The notes: generated by a model from the letters alone, not told the origin. DNA of 64,000 nt from Camarhynchus parvulus (GCF_901933205.1 NC_044572.1:92966965-93030964), one strand, 5' to 3'. Positions 35,301-48,530 are shown, counted from the first letter of the stretch. Program-made: numbers and translations.

Positions 35301-38300
35301 TACAGAGTGCTGGAGCAGTGCTCCAATAAACATGGCTTTTCTATAAGGGACTTCCCTCATAGAAGGTAGGTCACAAACCAAACCATTTCTTGCTTTTGCC
35401 ATGAGTTTTCACAAGAGTCGTGCTGCTGCTGCAGGGACACTGGGTCTGTTCTTCCCCATGGGAACCAGCAGTGGGAGGTCACTGCAGTCACCTCACCCAC
35501 AGAAGACCATGGATGCAAAATGGTAACCAGTTTACTGGCTACTGCTTTCCCAGACTTTTCTTCCTTGTGTTTCTCTCCTGCTTCAGAGAACATACATAGA
35601 TGTGGGTGGTTGCTTGCACCACACAGGAGGTGACATCTCCAAAGCAGTGGTGGAGACAGGCAGCTGGGAAGAGTTTTCTGTTTACAAGAAGTCCACATCA
35701 GGAGCGTGCCTAGTTCTGTCCCCTCTGCTGGGGTTTCCTACCTGCTTGTCCTGACAAATGGCAAATCAGTTGTGTGTCCATGCTCCTGATAGTGTGCAAA
35801 AGCCTGCTGTGGATATGGGAACGATTGGTTTTTCCCAAGATGATTTTATTTTCTTTAAATATTGGCAAGAGTAGAGAGTGTCCTTGTTAGGGAGTGTTGG
35901 ACTGCATTGTTAAGAGGGACAGGAGGAAGCTTAGTGCAAGTGTGACATGAAGCACATTTTTTATCTGTAGAAACTGTAGGTCTAGTGGTAGTTTCTAGGG
36001 GCTCTTTACAAAGACAGATATTTGGAAATTTGCTAACAAGAATTACAGAATTATGTGGACATTTGCTCAGGTCCTCAGTCTCTGGTTGCCTGCCATCCCT
36101 GTGCCTTGAGAGGGCAAGGTTGCCTGGAGCCACTGGCCCTGGGCTGGCCCTGGGGTGCTGAAGGGGACCTGTGCTCACTGTCACTTGCTGCCAGCAGCGA
36201 CACACTTGCTTGGCTCTTCCTGGGCTCCCTCCCCTGACCTGCCTGCTTCCCAGCTCACAGCCATGAAAGGGGGCTCTGCTCTCACATCTCAGTGAGAACT
36301 GCAGGAACTTCCTGAGCTAGGCTGAGTGCAAGTGCTAGAGTTAAATCCAGGCAGACCCAAGCGAAATTCCAGGGGGAAGGACAGGCAGTCAGCAAGTGTC
36401 AAAAATGACATGGGCCTTTTTCTTGCTGCTGGCGAGGCTGCTGATTTATGTCACAGCAGCATTTCCTACACTACCCCTAAAGTGCTTTCAGGGTTAGAAA
36501 CATATGGAATTCCCTACCAAGTTACATAAGTTATTTTCATTTTGTCTCCTCTGACAGCATATGATATGAGAGATCCCATGGTTTTTAAGGTGAGGCAAGT
36601 AGAAGGGGAATAGTCCAAGTGGCAGCAGTGTTACTCTCCTAAACTGCTACTTTTTCAGACCATGACATTTAGAGTATTTGGTAACTTGAGTTAATTCTGC
36701 TTTGCATTGATTCTGTTGAATAAACAGTGACTTTAAAATGAGGCACAGCTGGAGGCACCATTAAACCCACCTGAATTTTGCTTCTCAAGCTGTGTTTTCT
36801 GAGTATTCTGCAGAAAATGAGTCTTTGAGAGTTTTTAGAAAAAAATAAACAAGCTCCTAAATTTAGAGAAATCGTCTTGACTGTAGCCAGAATGCTTCAG
36901 GAAGCTGAACTTGCAAGAAACAGGCTGAGGTGGCACAGAGAGAAGCACCAGAGCTGTAAACCTAGCTAGATGGTGTTATTCCTGAGGCTGGTTTGGTAAA
37001 TATGATTCCAGGGAGTCTAGGTGCCTTGTAGGGTCTCCTCTGATAATTTTTCACACCACTTTTGGCAGAATAATTTGTAAGATTGCAGTTTCCTTCATTA
37101 TATAAAGGGCCCGTTAGCTAGGTGTCCCTCTCTGCTGGGCGCTGCATGGTAAGAGACATTTCCTGATGCTAAAGCTGCCATGGGCAGCCATGCAGAAGTG
37201 ATGCTGCACCAGCCTCGGGGGCAAATTCCCCCTCTGACCACGGCACTTACCTGCTTGAATGCCTTTAAGCTGCCTGTGAGGCAAACCAGTTGCAGCTTGG
37301 AGAAGCGAGGTGCAGTGCACAGTGCTGTCTGCTGTGGGGATGGGCCCTGGCACTCCTGGATTCACCAACCTGCCTGAAACTCTGCTCTTACTGCAGCCAA
37401 GAGATGCCACAAATCGTGGTGGATGCTGCATGTGTAGCTGCAGTGTAGCTGCAGACTGAGCCCAGGGCAGGTTAGATGAGGTGGGACAGGATTTCACTGC
37501 TCAGATAAATGCCCAGGTAAGGAGGAAGGCTGCAGAGGAGCCTCACCTCGCACAGCTCCCTGCACAGCACAGTGTGCTGAGCCACACACAGCAGGGACTG
37601 TGGGAACTCCTCTCCCTTGCTGGGACAGGAGTTGCTCGCTGCCCTACTGTAAAGGAAGATGTGTCCTTTTTTAGGGTTCTAAAGAATGCTCTGATGAGAG
37701 GACATTGAACTGAGTGTCTGTGGAGACACAAGAACTTGGCAGTCTTAACCCACCCAGGTAGTGATGAGGAAAGGTTGAAACTTGGCTGTTTCTTGGAGCC
37801 TTTAAGTGTTTTTAATTATTCTGTCTCTATCTGTGGGCCTCTATCACTTTTGTACCATTGGAAGGCAATCTGTTTCTCAGAGAAGACTGAAAACCACTGG
37901 AGTTCTTTGTATCCATCACCCACATGGAAAATGGGCAAAAGCAATAAAAAAAAAAAGGGACTATCTTCTCCTTCCCACCTGTGTGTATTTGAAGGAACTG
38001 CACTAACATCAGTGGGATTTTTGCATAGATGCCTGACTGACTGTAAGGGCAAATTTGATCTCCACTCAGAGATGCATGGGAACGTGATACTTGCCTGATT
38101 ATAGTTACTTTACACAGGGAAGGGATTAGAACAGGGTTTTCAGGATGATGGCAAAATGGTTCTGCTCCACACTTGTATTTGGGGAAACTGTGACACTAGT
38201 CCTAAAGCAAAGCTCTAGTTAAATGAAGAGATTAGTGTGAAGCTGATGTCATGCATTAGTGCATAATATTTTAACTGAAGTTTCTTCTTTTGGCAAGAAA

Positions 38301-41300
38301 CCCACTTAAAAAAAAAAACCAAAAAAACCCAACAAAACCCAACAAAAAACTTGCAATAAAGTAGTCTCAGAAGATGGAGGTAAACAGATGTAGTTGTCCC
38401 AGTGAATCAATTATGAATAAACTATGAAAATGATACTTAATGTACTTTAAAAGATTTGGCTTTAGTATGGAAATGATACCAGCTGAAGTGAAAGCAATAC
38501 TATCTACGTGGGAAAGTGGCATTGAAATATTCTTTCTTTCTGCCGCCTTTTGTCAATAAGAGAGGCTTGAATTATGCATTAGCAAGCTATAGAGTTATGG
38601 AAGATAATACAGCAAGGTTATGAACCCAGAACAAAAGAAGGGGAATCTAGGTTCAACTCAGTAATATATCACTTGGAACATATATAAATGATTATAATGC
38701 TTTGCACATTATAAAGAGAGTAGTCACATATTTAAATGAGAACAGAGCTATTGCTTCAAGATTTTCTTCAAATATTAATTTGGGCATTGTAATTAGTTCT
38801 TCTTGGGAAGCCTTGCAATGTTCAGTATGTTTAGAGTTTTGTGGAATATTCCAGAAAATTACTCTAGCAGATGTACTTTAGATGTAGGATTTTTCATAAA
38901 TATCAATTTGTATTCACATAAACGAAATTCTGAATCTCTGGCTGTGAACAGTCATCTTTTGAAATGGGAGTGATCTTCGGACAAAGATGGTCAAAGCAAT
39001 ACTAATTCTGAATATTTGGAGGAGAAACCATAAGCGAAGAGTTATTCACAGCATTTTTTTTCATTATTAATATTTTTATAATGTGCTTCTCTCCCTAAAT
39101 TGACAAAAAGAAAGGGAAGCAAAATCCATCAGCTGCTCTGTTTGCTGTCTGCTGATAATTCTGAAATTATTTGTTCCCTTAAAGCCCTTTTCCTGAGTGA
39201 CATTCCAGGGCTGGCACCTGCTGGGTGCTGGTGCTTCTGCCCACCTTGGTGTCCACCCCAGCCTACCAGGCTGTGTCCACCCCTGCCAGTGCAGTAGGGG
39301 GAAAAGTGAGCAGCCCACACCTAAGCCTGCCCTTAGCAGTCCCAGTTTCATTTAAATTGCTTTGTACCTGTACAGGAGGGCTTCTGTCCCCAGGTCAGTT
39401 TTGTTTGGAGCTGGAGCCCTCTCTAGTTCTCAAAGATGGAGCAGCACAGGGCAGCGATTGTATCACAGGGCAGAGCTCTTGTTGGAACATCGAGTTTCCC
39501 AGTGATCAGTGGGATCATTCAGCTGGTCTTTCCCTGGTCCCAGGGGTGCGGGATGACCCTGGGAGTTACTGCCATGTTGGCCCATGTTGGCTCTGAGGCT
39601 CTTGGCTGTCCCACCAGCTTTTACTTGGGCAAGTGTTGGAGTCAGGTCCACTCAGGTCCTTCTTTGTCCGCAGATTTGCTCCACAGTGGATGTGGAGCCC
39701 AGAGGCTGCAGAAGCCTGCTGACATATGGACTCCCCCTTTTTTGCTCGGCTCTGGAGACAGCCTGGCTCCTTTGGTCCTCTGTGCTGGGCTGTGGGCACC
39801 ACCAGTCCTTGCTGTGCTGCTGCCCACACGTGGCCAACTCCTGCTCCCAGAGCTTGTGTTCCCTCCTTCTGCCATGTCAGGGAAAAGATTCTATGTTTTT
39901 GTTGCTCTTACAAATAATGAAGCTTAGAAGATTTAATTTTTTTTTTTCTAGTAGGATTTTGAGCAGTGATCAAGTAGAGAAAAATAAACTACAACAGTTC
40001 GGGATATTTTTTTGTTTTTGGAAGCGAATTATGGACTTTAAAAACAAGGTCTTCTGATGGCTGAAGCTGTTTACTAAATCAGTGAGGCATTTGAGGTGTA
40101 CTTGCAGTTCCCTGAGCTGTATCATTAAACAAGTGTAAGTTAACCAACCTTCAGACCACTGTTACTTACTTTTAATCACAGCTGAGGAGCTACTTAAGAA
40201 AACTCTTGGGAAAAGCAAACCATTTATTGAAGAGAGGAATAGGGAGTCCGAGGTAAGCATTTACCAGTCACCAAGAATCTTTAGATCCATTTAGTGGATC
40301 TCATTATTTGGTGAATAAACCACCTGGCATTGCTTAGAAAAACATCAGAATAATTTCTTTCCAAGACAGACCTAATTGTATAGCAGTGTGTGGCCATTAT
40401 TTTCTTCCACTCCTGATCTGAGGCTGGGACTGCTTGCCACGTAGTTTCATTCTCTTTTCGTTTCAAAAACAGTGTCCTTAAAAAATGAATAACTGTGGAG
40501 AAAGGGTGCTGTGTTGGGCTACTCCTGCGAACTGCCTTGCTTAAGGAAGGTGCCACCCACCCCCTTACAAAAGAAGTAAAATAACACACAGTTGCCCCAG
40601 CATTTTTGTGCTCTGCAGTGAATGGTTGTGACAAGGGAAACAGAAGAGACTTGGGGTTTGTCCTTTGTGTAGTTACTCTTTGGGCTCAGAGATGAGGGCT
40701 CCATTGTCTTGAATCAACCACGAGAAGCCTCTCATTTTCTTCCTCCTCATTACACAGTTCCAGTCTCCCGTGCACATAATTACAGAGTTTGTGGCTTTTG
40801 GTTATGAGTGGAGGGGTAATTCCTGATGTTTGGCTGTTCTCACTACTTGTAAATTTTGAAAACTGATTCTGATAAGCATTCAGTGGGAATGGGCTTGGAT
40901 GTTGCAGGGATATATGTACAACTCTCCTTAATTTAATTTAGCCACCCCTTAATTTGCTTCAGTCATGTATTTGCTACATATTGCATGAGGCATGGAGGCT
41001 TTTTAAATTTGGGTTTCACTCCTGAGAACATGATGCACTGCCTATGATAAAGACTGACACTCCTGGATGCACAGATCACTTTGAGTGAGTGATTTCCACT
41101 TGGAAGAAAACAAGGTCTCTGGGAAGAGGTAAATGCAAAGTAATTATCTGTGTTGTTTAGCCAATCCTAGTGAAAAGTGTGGCAGGGCTAAGTTCTCAGG
41201 TACTGATGTCCTCCTGCAAGTATGAGGGCCACACCTTCATCCAGCTGTTTGCTTGTGCTTGTCTCCTTGTCACTGAGGTCTACTCCCACCACTGGCTTTG

Positions 41301-43829
41301 TGGTTAGTTTCTGGTTTCAGACAGGCTCTGGGAGAATTGGGAAAGTGACGCCTGTGGAGGGTTGATGGGATTCTCATTACTTTTGTTAGCTGCTGTGGTA
41401 CTCAATGGCTGGAGCTCAGAATGGATGTGGAATTGAAGAAATATACAGAAAACAACAGCCCGTGCAACCTCAGGGTGCACTGTCTTTGGTGCCAATGTCC
41501 ATCCAGTGCTAATTTTGTTGCTACACAGCCCAAATAATTTTATGCTTTTTGTAAGATTTTTAGAATTTTCCAACTCTTGGAAATTTAACAGAAGTAATGT
41601 TTGATTCATAAAACATAACATAGCTTAAAAAAAAAAGGCAATGAGGATACAGACAGTTTCTGGGTAGAAAGTAATTCACAACTTGGGTGGTTTCAGGTCA
41701 GTTTTGGGTCTCACACAGGCTTAGAAAAAAAGCTGCTGCTGCTTTCCATAAAAATAAGAGCCTGTCCTTGCTCTTCATTTCCAGTACTTATTATTTTTAC
41801 CACATTCATATATTTATATTTTGCTTTTGGAAGACACAGGGACAGAATGATACTCCTTTGCCCCTGATCTCACTCTGATTATCTGACATAAATCTCCTTT
41901 TATAATCTTATCACTGGGCAATTCGGTTATTCTAAATGTGAGCCTTCTTGCCCACTAATCAGTTCATCTTCAGGTTTTTAAAAGCCCTATTTCATAATTC
42001 TGCACATACCAATTTCTTCTGAGTGTCCAGCCCAGCTCTGCCGTCACTTATCCCCTTCTCCCTCCTTTCTGACAAGGCAGGCTCTTTCTCCCGCTCACAG
42101 TCTTTGCATTGCTTCCAAGTTGATGCACATAGTCATTTGTAATCAAGGCTGTAAATTGTATTTAAAGCTGTACTGCACTATCCATGGATATTTGAATCAT
42201 AAATGAGAGTATTGTCCTGCCTGTACTCTCACTTATTCTTTCAGCCGTAATAGATCCTTTCATTTGTGCTCAATTAGCTTTTCCACTCCCGCTTTCAGAC
42301 CCTGAAAGTTTCCACTCTTTTCTTCAGGTCTTGAATGCTGATGGTGTGGCCATGTTTGCCTCTACCCCATAATTTGTTTAGCTCTTTTGTACCACAGATT
42401 TCCCTGAATATGGTTTGTTTGTTTTGACAAGTCCAAACACCATGACTATATTGTGCCATAAAACAAAAATGTTCCCTTTAATTATTGCTGGGGGGCTGCA
42501 GCTCTGGGATCGGCCTCTTGGGTGTTTCAGCCTTTGTCTCCAGGTTGAACATTAACAGAATATTTCTAGAAGATTGATATAAAAGTTTGGGGTTTTTTTT
42601 AATTTTGCTTTGTTTGTTTGTTTATTGGGTTTTGGGGGGTTATTTTGTTTTTTTACTCTGATATAGCAGTAAGCCAAATCACAGCAATCATGTGTCAGGA
42701 AGAGTCATTTTTAGAACAGCACCCCACAGTGTGCAAGCACACAGAGTGCCCTTCCTTTTGCTGCAGTGCCCTGATGCTGGGGCAGTCAATCCAGCCCAGC
42801 CCCTTCCAGTGCCAGCTCTGCCCTCCTGGCTCCGGGCACAAAAGCCTTGGGGGAGTTGCCAGCTGCTCCTGCTTGGGTGCCAGAGTTCCCCTGGGACTTC
42901 AGTCTGGTGCAAAATGCGGCTCCTCATATTTTTAATGACCTGTCCCACTGCCGGCACAGCTTTTTATGTTTGCTGACATCTCCAAAGGTGGAATTAAAAA
43001 GAACGAGGGTTTCCTTTTCCCTGTGCATTTTTGAACTCACTTTTTATTTACTTTTTTTGTGTCTTTCTTTTCTGAGAAAAAAAAAGAAACAAAACTCAGA
43101 GAAAATCAGCTATAGCTTCACTTCCTTTCTTTGTACCACAAAATGTGCACATACTTCTGCAGTGCGATCAGACAAGGTTTTATTTCTTTTCTTGTGCACT
43201 TCTTGTTTTACAAATATGGGCTGATTTTAATTTTTTTTTCATTGATGTTAGTTTCTGTTTTGAAAGTATTTTAGGGGTATTTTCTTTCACTTTGAACACA
43301 GCTGGCATGTTAAAATAAATGTTTCTCTTCTGTACTGAGCCCTGGGATAATGTTGCAGGCAGAGTGATTGGTGTCTGTTTGAAACTAACATCTCAGAAAT
43401 TATTTTGTGATCCTCTTCCAAGAGGAAGATGATCATGACCTTTCTTTCCAGGACTGTCCATGGATGGAGACAGAACCTAGTTGGATCCTGTTTTGGGTGA
43501 ATGTTGTCCTTTGTGTTTTTGAAAGTTTTAGTAGGCTTTCTCTTGCTATAGATAGCCATCCCTATTTTACTCTTAACATTTTTCCAATCATGTGATATGC
43601 TAGAAGTAAAAAATAAAATTGAAAATAATATATATCTCTGATGGACTAAAATGAAGGATGTTTCATGTCATGTGTAAATGCACACAAAGAAGGAGAGAGA
43701 CAAAGACAGTGCAAGTGTTAGGGTATTCATCTGTGATGTGAATTTGAAAGCAAACCATGAAAATACAGCAGTTAACAAGACCTTTGGTGGCCTGTATTTT
43801 GTGGAGATGAATTGGGAAAAGAACTCTGA

Positions 43830-43865
43830 CCCTAAATCTCACCCTAAATCTGTCCCTAAATCACA
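43830..43865. repeat. Three tandem 12-bp CCCTAAATC units
   Basis: CCCTAAATCTCA, CCCTAAATCTGT and CCCTAAATCACA follow each other directly. The shared core CCCTAAATC resembles the vertebrate telomere hexamer CCCTAA spaced at 12 bp, but this is probably coincidence. Confidence 0.85.
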
Positions 43866-44038
43866 GTCACAGTAAGAGAAGACAAATATAAGCAATAAAG
43901 TGTTCTGCTTGGCACTCTGCATCAGGGACACCTGAGCTGGTTGGACAGAACTTTCTAGAGCAGCCCAGTATTAACCCATTCATGAACATCAAATGTGGCT
44001 AGATTGTCTTTTCATAATTTGTGATATCCAAAGTATAA

Positions 44039-44046
44039 GCCTTTTT

Positions 44047-44110
<64 letters not shown>

Positions 44111-44334
44111 CCTTCCTTCCTTCCTTCCTTCCTTCCTTCCTTCCTTCCTTCCTTCCTTCCTTCCTTCCTTCCTTCCTTCCTTCCTTCCTTCCTTCCTTCC
44201 TTCCTTCCTTCCTTCCTTCCTTCCTTCCTTCCTTCCTTCCTTCCTTCCTTCCTTCCTTCCTTCCTTCCTTCCTTCCTTCCTTCCTTCCTTCCTTCCTTCC
44301 TTCCCCCTCCCTCCCTCTCCTCCCTCCCTCCCTC
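44039..44334. repeat. Pure pyrimidine tract: T62 then (TTCC)49 then CCCT-rich
   Basis: All 296 bases are C or T. A short CCTTTTTTC lead precedes 62 consecutive T (44049-44110), then TTCC repeats run from 44109 to 44304 (about 49 units), ending in CCCTCC-type units. Such polypurine-polypyrimidine DNA can form triplex structures and usually varies in length. Long KEGR- or LPSF-repeat open frames across it are artefacts of the repeat. The - strand view, (GGAA)n then A62, may reflect a poly(A) tail that expanded. Confidence 0.97.
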
Positions 44335-46539
44335 ATAAAATTGCACTTGCCATTCTTTTCAGTGGACACTTCTCCCAATCTATACAAAACCCCAATTTCA
44401 AATCCTATCCTTTTCCTCTGAAAGAGGGGTCAATGTCAGCCTCTGCTGATACAAATTTTTCCACATAAACTGACCTTGTGCAGCATTTCTAGTTAGTGAA
44501 TTAAAATCAGTGGAGAGAGCCAGCCCTGTACGAGTCTCAGTGGCCTCATTTTATTATATGCACTTTAAGGATAGACTGTTAAGGAGGAACATTGCTTGGG
44601 TGATTCAGACAGACAAAGCAGAATGGAACTGCAGGGTTAGTATCCTGATCTGGATATTTCCATGGTTTAAAGTCCTGTGCTATCCTCCCTCTTTGTACAT
44701 CTGTACTCTCACATATTATACCTCATCTCTAGAGCTGCTGCCATACTGCAGCCTTAACACCTAATATTTCTACCAATATTTTTTTTTTGTTTTATTTTGC
44801 ATTTGGTTGTTGTCTGAATTTCAGACTCCTAGCAAGAGGGAATTATTCCCTTCTCCCAGTCCAGAAAATTGCCTTTCTTTACCATGACAGATGTGTACCA
44901 GTGTTACAAATGATGACATCCTGCCACATTCTGGCAAGGTAGTTCACTTGAAACATGGATTTTGATTTCTACATGGTTCTTTACTTTTAATATATCCCAA
45001 GTTTTCCACAATTTAGGGATGGGCTGAGAAGGAGGTAGATGGAGGTCAGGGGAAGAGAAGTTTAGAAGGAAAATGTGATGCAAATCAACAAGCATCATAA
45101 TCAGCAGCATGCCAGAGGTGCATTAGAAGGACTTGGATGTAAGGAAGTTTGAGTCTGGCTGGTGATATGGAAGAGAGAACTTCTGTTCCAGGAAGTGGTC
45201 AAACAGGGGAGGAAAAACAAAATCATCCATTTCTGGCTGCTCCTGTACTGTTTGAAAGCATGTTCGTGCCTGTTCCTTTGGGCAGTATATGTCCTTTGGG
45301 CACCTACCAAACTAGGAGTTCCTGGAAGCAAAGCAGGATTTGTCAGGATATAAAAATGTCCCTGCTTTGTATTTGCAAAAGAAATGTGCCAGCACTCTGT
45401 AAATGCTGTCTGTCCATGCCCCTGTGCACAGAGCTTTAGAGGCACGTACTGCACCACACTGCTTCCTGACCAGAGACCTCCAGGAGGTCTTGAACCAGTG
45501 ATGAGGCATTAAAAACAGATTTTCTTCTCCAAGGAGAAGTGAGACTTACTATTATTTTATCATAGTGTTTTGGTATTTAATATACAAGGACTTGATAAAG
45601 TGCTACTGTATAACCTTCTAACAATATCCATTTTGTCCCATAAAATTATTATATCCAGTCTTAAAATGTTAAATATGTCACTATTAGGGTAGAGTATCAT
45701 AAAATTCAGTTTATAATATTAAAACTCAAAACTGACACAGTGTTATCAATTACATTCCTTGGTAATATTCAACTTTTTTCATTCTTCTTTAATTTTGCAT
45801 TTTAGTGTAACAAATTGAGATTAAAGCCATAGCCTCCAGTTCAAGGTCTCTTGGCGGTGAATGGCAGTAAAGTTACAAGTAAAATGATAAGAAAACAAAT
45901 CACAGTGAAATCTAATATTTAATAACATTTCAGACAGATTACAGAGATTTAAGGCCCTGTGCTGCAATCAGCATTGGATCAGAGCAGATATGCTAGTAAT
46001 TGCAGAGGGAAATGCTCTCATCTTCTTGAAATAAATGCAGATCATCAGTGGGAGACTGTAAATATACTGAACAGCCAGTATCAAACTGAAATTCCTTTCT
46101 GGTATGATTTGAAAAAAGATTTCTGGTGTACTCCCAGAAGACAGAAATCTGTGTTACATTGTTTGGTTTTAGCTGAGGAAATGACATATTCCCCATTCCC
46201 TTAAATTTCTGATGACCTCTCCAGTTGGTGCCAGTACAGCACATCTTTCGTCTGGACTTTTCCATTTCTTGAGCAAATGTAAGGAAAACTTCCCTAAAAA
46301 TGGAAAAAAGGCCAAAAAAGAGGCTTTAAATGCTCTGATGCATTCATATATATTTTCTACTTTTTAAAAAGTGTGTATTTGTCCCATATTCTACATTTCG
46401 AATACCAGAATGTAACAAAATTTTTATTCAGCCCATAAGGGACTAAATCACCTTTTAAAAATTTGTTCAACTGACAATGAGCCAACGGCCAAGTTACACA
46501 ATAATGTGGAAAAAAAAAAGAAAGTTACACATGAGTTAG

Positions 46540-46710
46540 CGGGGCTTTCTTTGCACGTAATGTACATATCAATTACTTAGTGATGCATTATATAGTTTAA
46601 TCTAATTCAGCATGTCAAACTTTTCAACCCAATTTATAAATTCAGCTGCATCAGCCTCTGCATCATTTACACTGGGTAATTTTTAGCTTCTCTTGAAATC
46701 AGGTCCTATG
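46540..46710. promoter_or_regulatory. Candidate conserved non-coding element
   Basis: A repeat-free AT-rich block with closely spaced words such as TCAATTACTTAG, TGATGCATTATA, TTTAATCTAATT and TGCATCA. Dense homeodomain, octamer-like and bZIP-like cores are typical of developmental enhancers. Judged by composition only. Confidence 0.25.
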
Positions 46711-46840
46711 GAAAAAAAAAGGGCTCGATTTATTGTGCGTGTTATACTCTGGGACCTAGTTTGCTCAGTGAGCAAAATGAATGCAGTGAGTTTCACACAG
46801 TAGAAGTAGATATTGTGTATTGTGTTTTGTATGCTGAGCC

Positions 46841-46891
46841 TTTTTCTTTCCTTTCTCTCTCTCTCTTTCTTTCCTTTTTTTTTTCCCCTCC
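46841..46891. repeat. Pyrimidine-rich CTTT/CT low-complexity tract
   Basis: A CTTTC, CT and poly-T mixture that is almost purely pyrimidine on the + strand. Confidence 0.85.
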
Positions 46892-47633
46892 AATAGAGCT
46901 ATCCAGTCTTGAATATGTCAGTGTGCCTTGAATGTGCAGTCACATTCTGAGGTATGTCTTTGAACTCTTCAATGGTGCTTTGCATTTCTTTGAGACCTTT
47001 TATGAGAAGGAAATAGAGAAATGTGGACTAAAATGCTGTGCGGTTGTCTCATTATTTCTCTTCCATTAAAAAAAAAAAAAAGGGAAAAAAAGGAGAAGGA
47101 GTTAGTTTTTGTTAGACAGGGACACCACTGTTATATTGGATATTCAGCATCTCCTGTGCATGGCTCCACACTCATGCTTGCAGACAGCATGGGGTACGGC
47201 GTACCAATTTAGGAGGCCAAGACAATAGTTCTGTATCTACTCTGAACAAAGAAATTATCATGCCCAGCTTGCAATTACTTTGACAAGAGGAAATTGATTT
47301 TCAATATATATCTTATTCCTGGCCGTTAAAAAAAAAAAAAAATTAAAAAGCAAAGAAACCCTAAAGCACCGCCACCACCACCTCCCCCCCCCAAAAAAAA
47401 ATCCAAAAAACCCAAGCCCTAGAGAAAGTTGAAGACTAATGATTAGTAATCAGAAAATAATAAAGTGTGACCAGAAAAATTAGAAGCTCCCCTGCAGCTC
47501 TAATTAAGCCAGTAGGAAACTAGAAACATTAAAAACCTGTGGAAGGATGGCGGAATGGTGCCTATGTTTTTCTTTAGGTTTTCTTTAGGTCAAGATTCTG
47601 TCACCCTTCCTCAAAGTAACTTTTTGGTACCAA

Positions 47634-47670
47634 AATGGTTATGAGCAGCAGACTTGTGCTCATAACCATT
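47634..47670. repeat. Perfect 14-bp inverted repeat with 9-nt loop
   Basis: AATGGTTATGAGCA (47634-47647), the loop GCAGACTTG, then the exact reverse complement TGCTCATAACCATT (47657-47670). GTGCTCA recurs at about 47656, 47671 and 47686, so the region also holds short direct repeats. No transposon ends or terminator function is evident in this eukaryotic context. Confidence 0.92.
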
Positions 47671-48149
47671 GTGCTCAACCACTTGTGCTCAATCAGAGGA
47701 TTGTGGGATCACAGGACAGCATTTGGCAAGTTTCAGCTGGAAAAGCTTGAGCCACACACTCGAAACACAGTGTGTAGGGTACAGCCAGCTGCCTCCATAC
47801 TGCAGGGATGTTAAATGTGAGTGTCACCAGTCAGAGAGATATAAATTAAATATATTTAAGGAGAAATTTCACAAAGGATTATTCTGGCATATAAAAAAAG
47901 AAGCCAATAAAAGTTTTGTACAGAGAAGTGCTCCTAGAGATTGTATTAATATATTTTATGAGGTTTCTTTTAATTAAATTTAGAACTTAACAGGTTTAAT
48001 TTCTACATGTGTCAGGCATGGAAAGGAAAGAGGACAGTTTGAGACAGTTTTTCTAGAACTGAGGCAATTTTTTTTCTCATAGTTACAAATATATCCCTTG
48101 CTCAGTGACTGTGTTTATCTTTTAAGTGGTGGGGAGTATGGGTTTACTA

Positions 48150-48530
48150 TCTCAGTTAATTCTCCGCTCTAACACCCATGAAGTGTAATGTATTAAACAA
48201 GTTTAATTTTTAGAATCTATTTTGCACATGCCCTTTTGACAGAGACATTCCACCAGCAGATAACTTTTGATACTGCACTTGGGGCACAGCGCCTGACAGA
48301 GATTACTGTATAACCTGAAGTAAAAGTATTAGCGTAAAATACAAGGCTGTGTACATGGGATTTCATCCAGAGCACTCAGCCAAAAGAAATACTGAACCGC
48401 TGCTAAATCATCCTAATGAGTTAAGTATTGTGTGTGGTTTTGTTATTTTAAGCAAATGCACTCGTATTTGTTTCTGGAACTATAAGGGATCAGTCAAGCA
48501 AATGTTTCCGTGAAAGGAAAAAAAAATATA
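48150..48530. promoter_or_regulatory. Candidate conserved non-coding element
   Basis: A repeat-free block with many well-formed factor-like words: TTAAACAAGTTTAATT, AAATCATCCTAATGAG, TTTTGTTATTTTAAGCAAATG and ATTAGCGTAAAAT. The texture resembles deeply conserved vertebrate enhancers. This is inference; no alignment is available. Confidence 0.25.

Larger units (their letters stand above)
32330..44038. other. Downstream non-coding DNA, no gene recognised
   Basis: Beyond the ZNF516 end I see no exon-like frame, RNA gene or intact transposon. GC-richer patches (about 37120-37650, 39190-39880 and 42710-42960) hold overlapping open frames on both strands without family features. An AT-rich, repeat-free block at about 38400-38700 has an enhancer-like look. 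An A-rich AAACCC-type tract lies at 38308-38350, and three 12-bp repeats at 43830-43865. In mammals ZNF516 is followed by a long gene-poor interval toward TSHZ1; the same order here is inference. Confidence 0.6.

Noticed and set aside
39225..40057. Overlapping open frames of 123, 163 and 157 residues
   Set aside because: Several frames on both strands are open at once in a GC-rich patch, a sign of composition rather than coding; no domain or splice support.
43989..44421. Long open frames rich in KEGR or LPSF repeats on both strands
   Set aside because: They are translations of the TTCC/GGAA microsatellite and poly-T/A run, not genes.
47634..47670. Hairpin as a microRNA precursor or bacterial-type terminator
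   Set aside because: The stem is only 14 bp with a 9-nt loop, too short for a typical pre-miRNA, and rho-independent terminators do not apply to this eukaryotic DNA.
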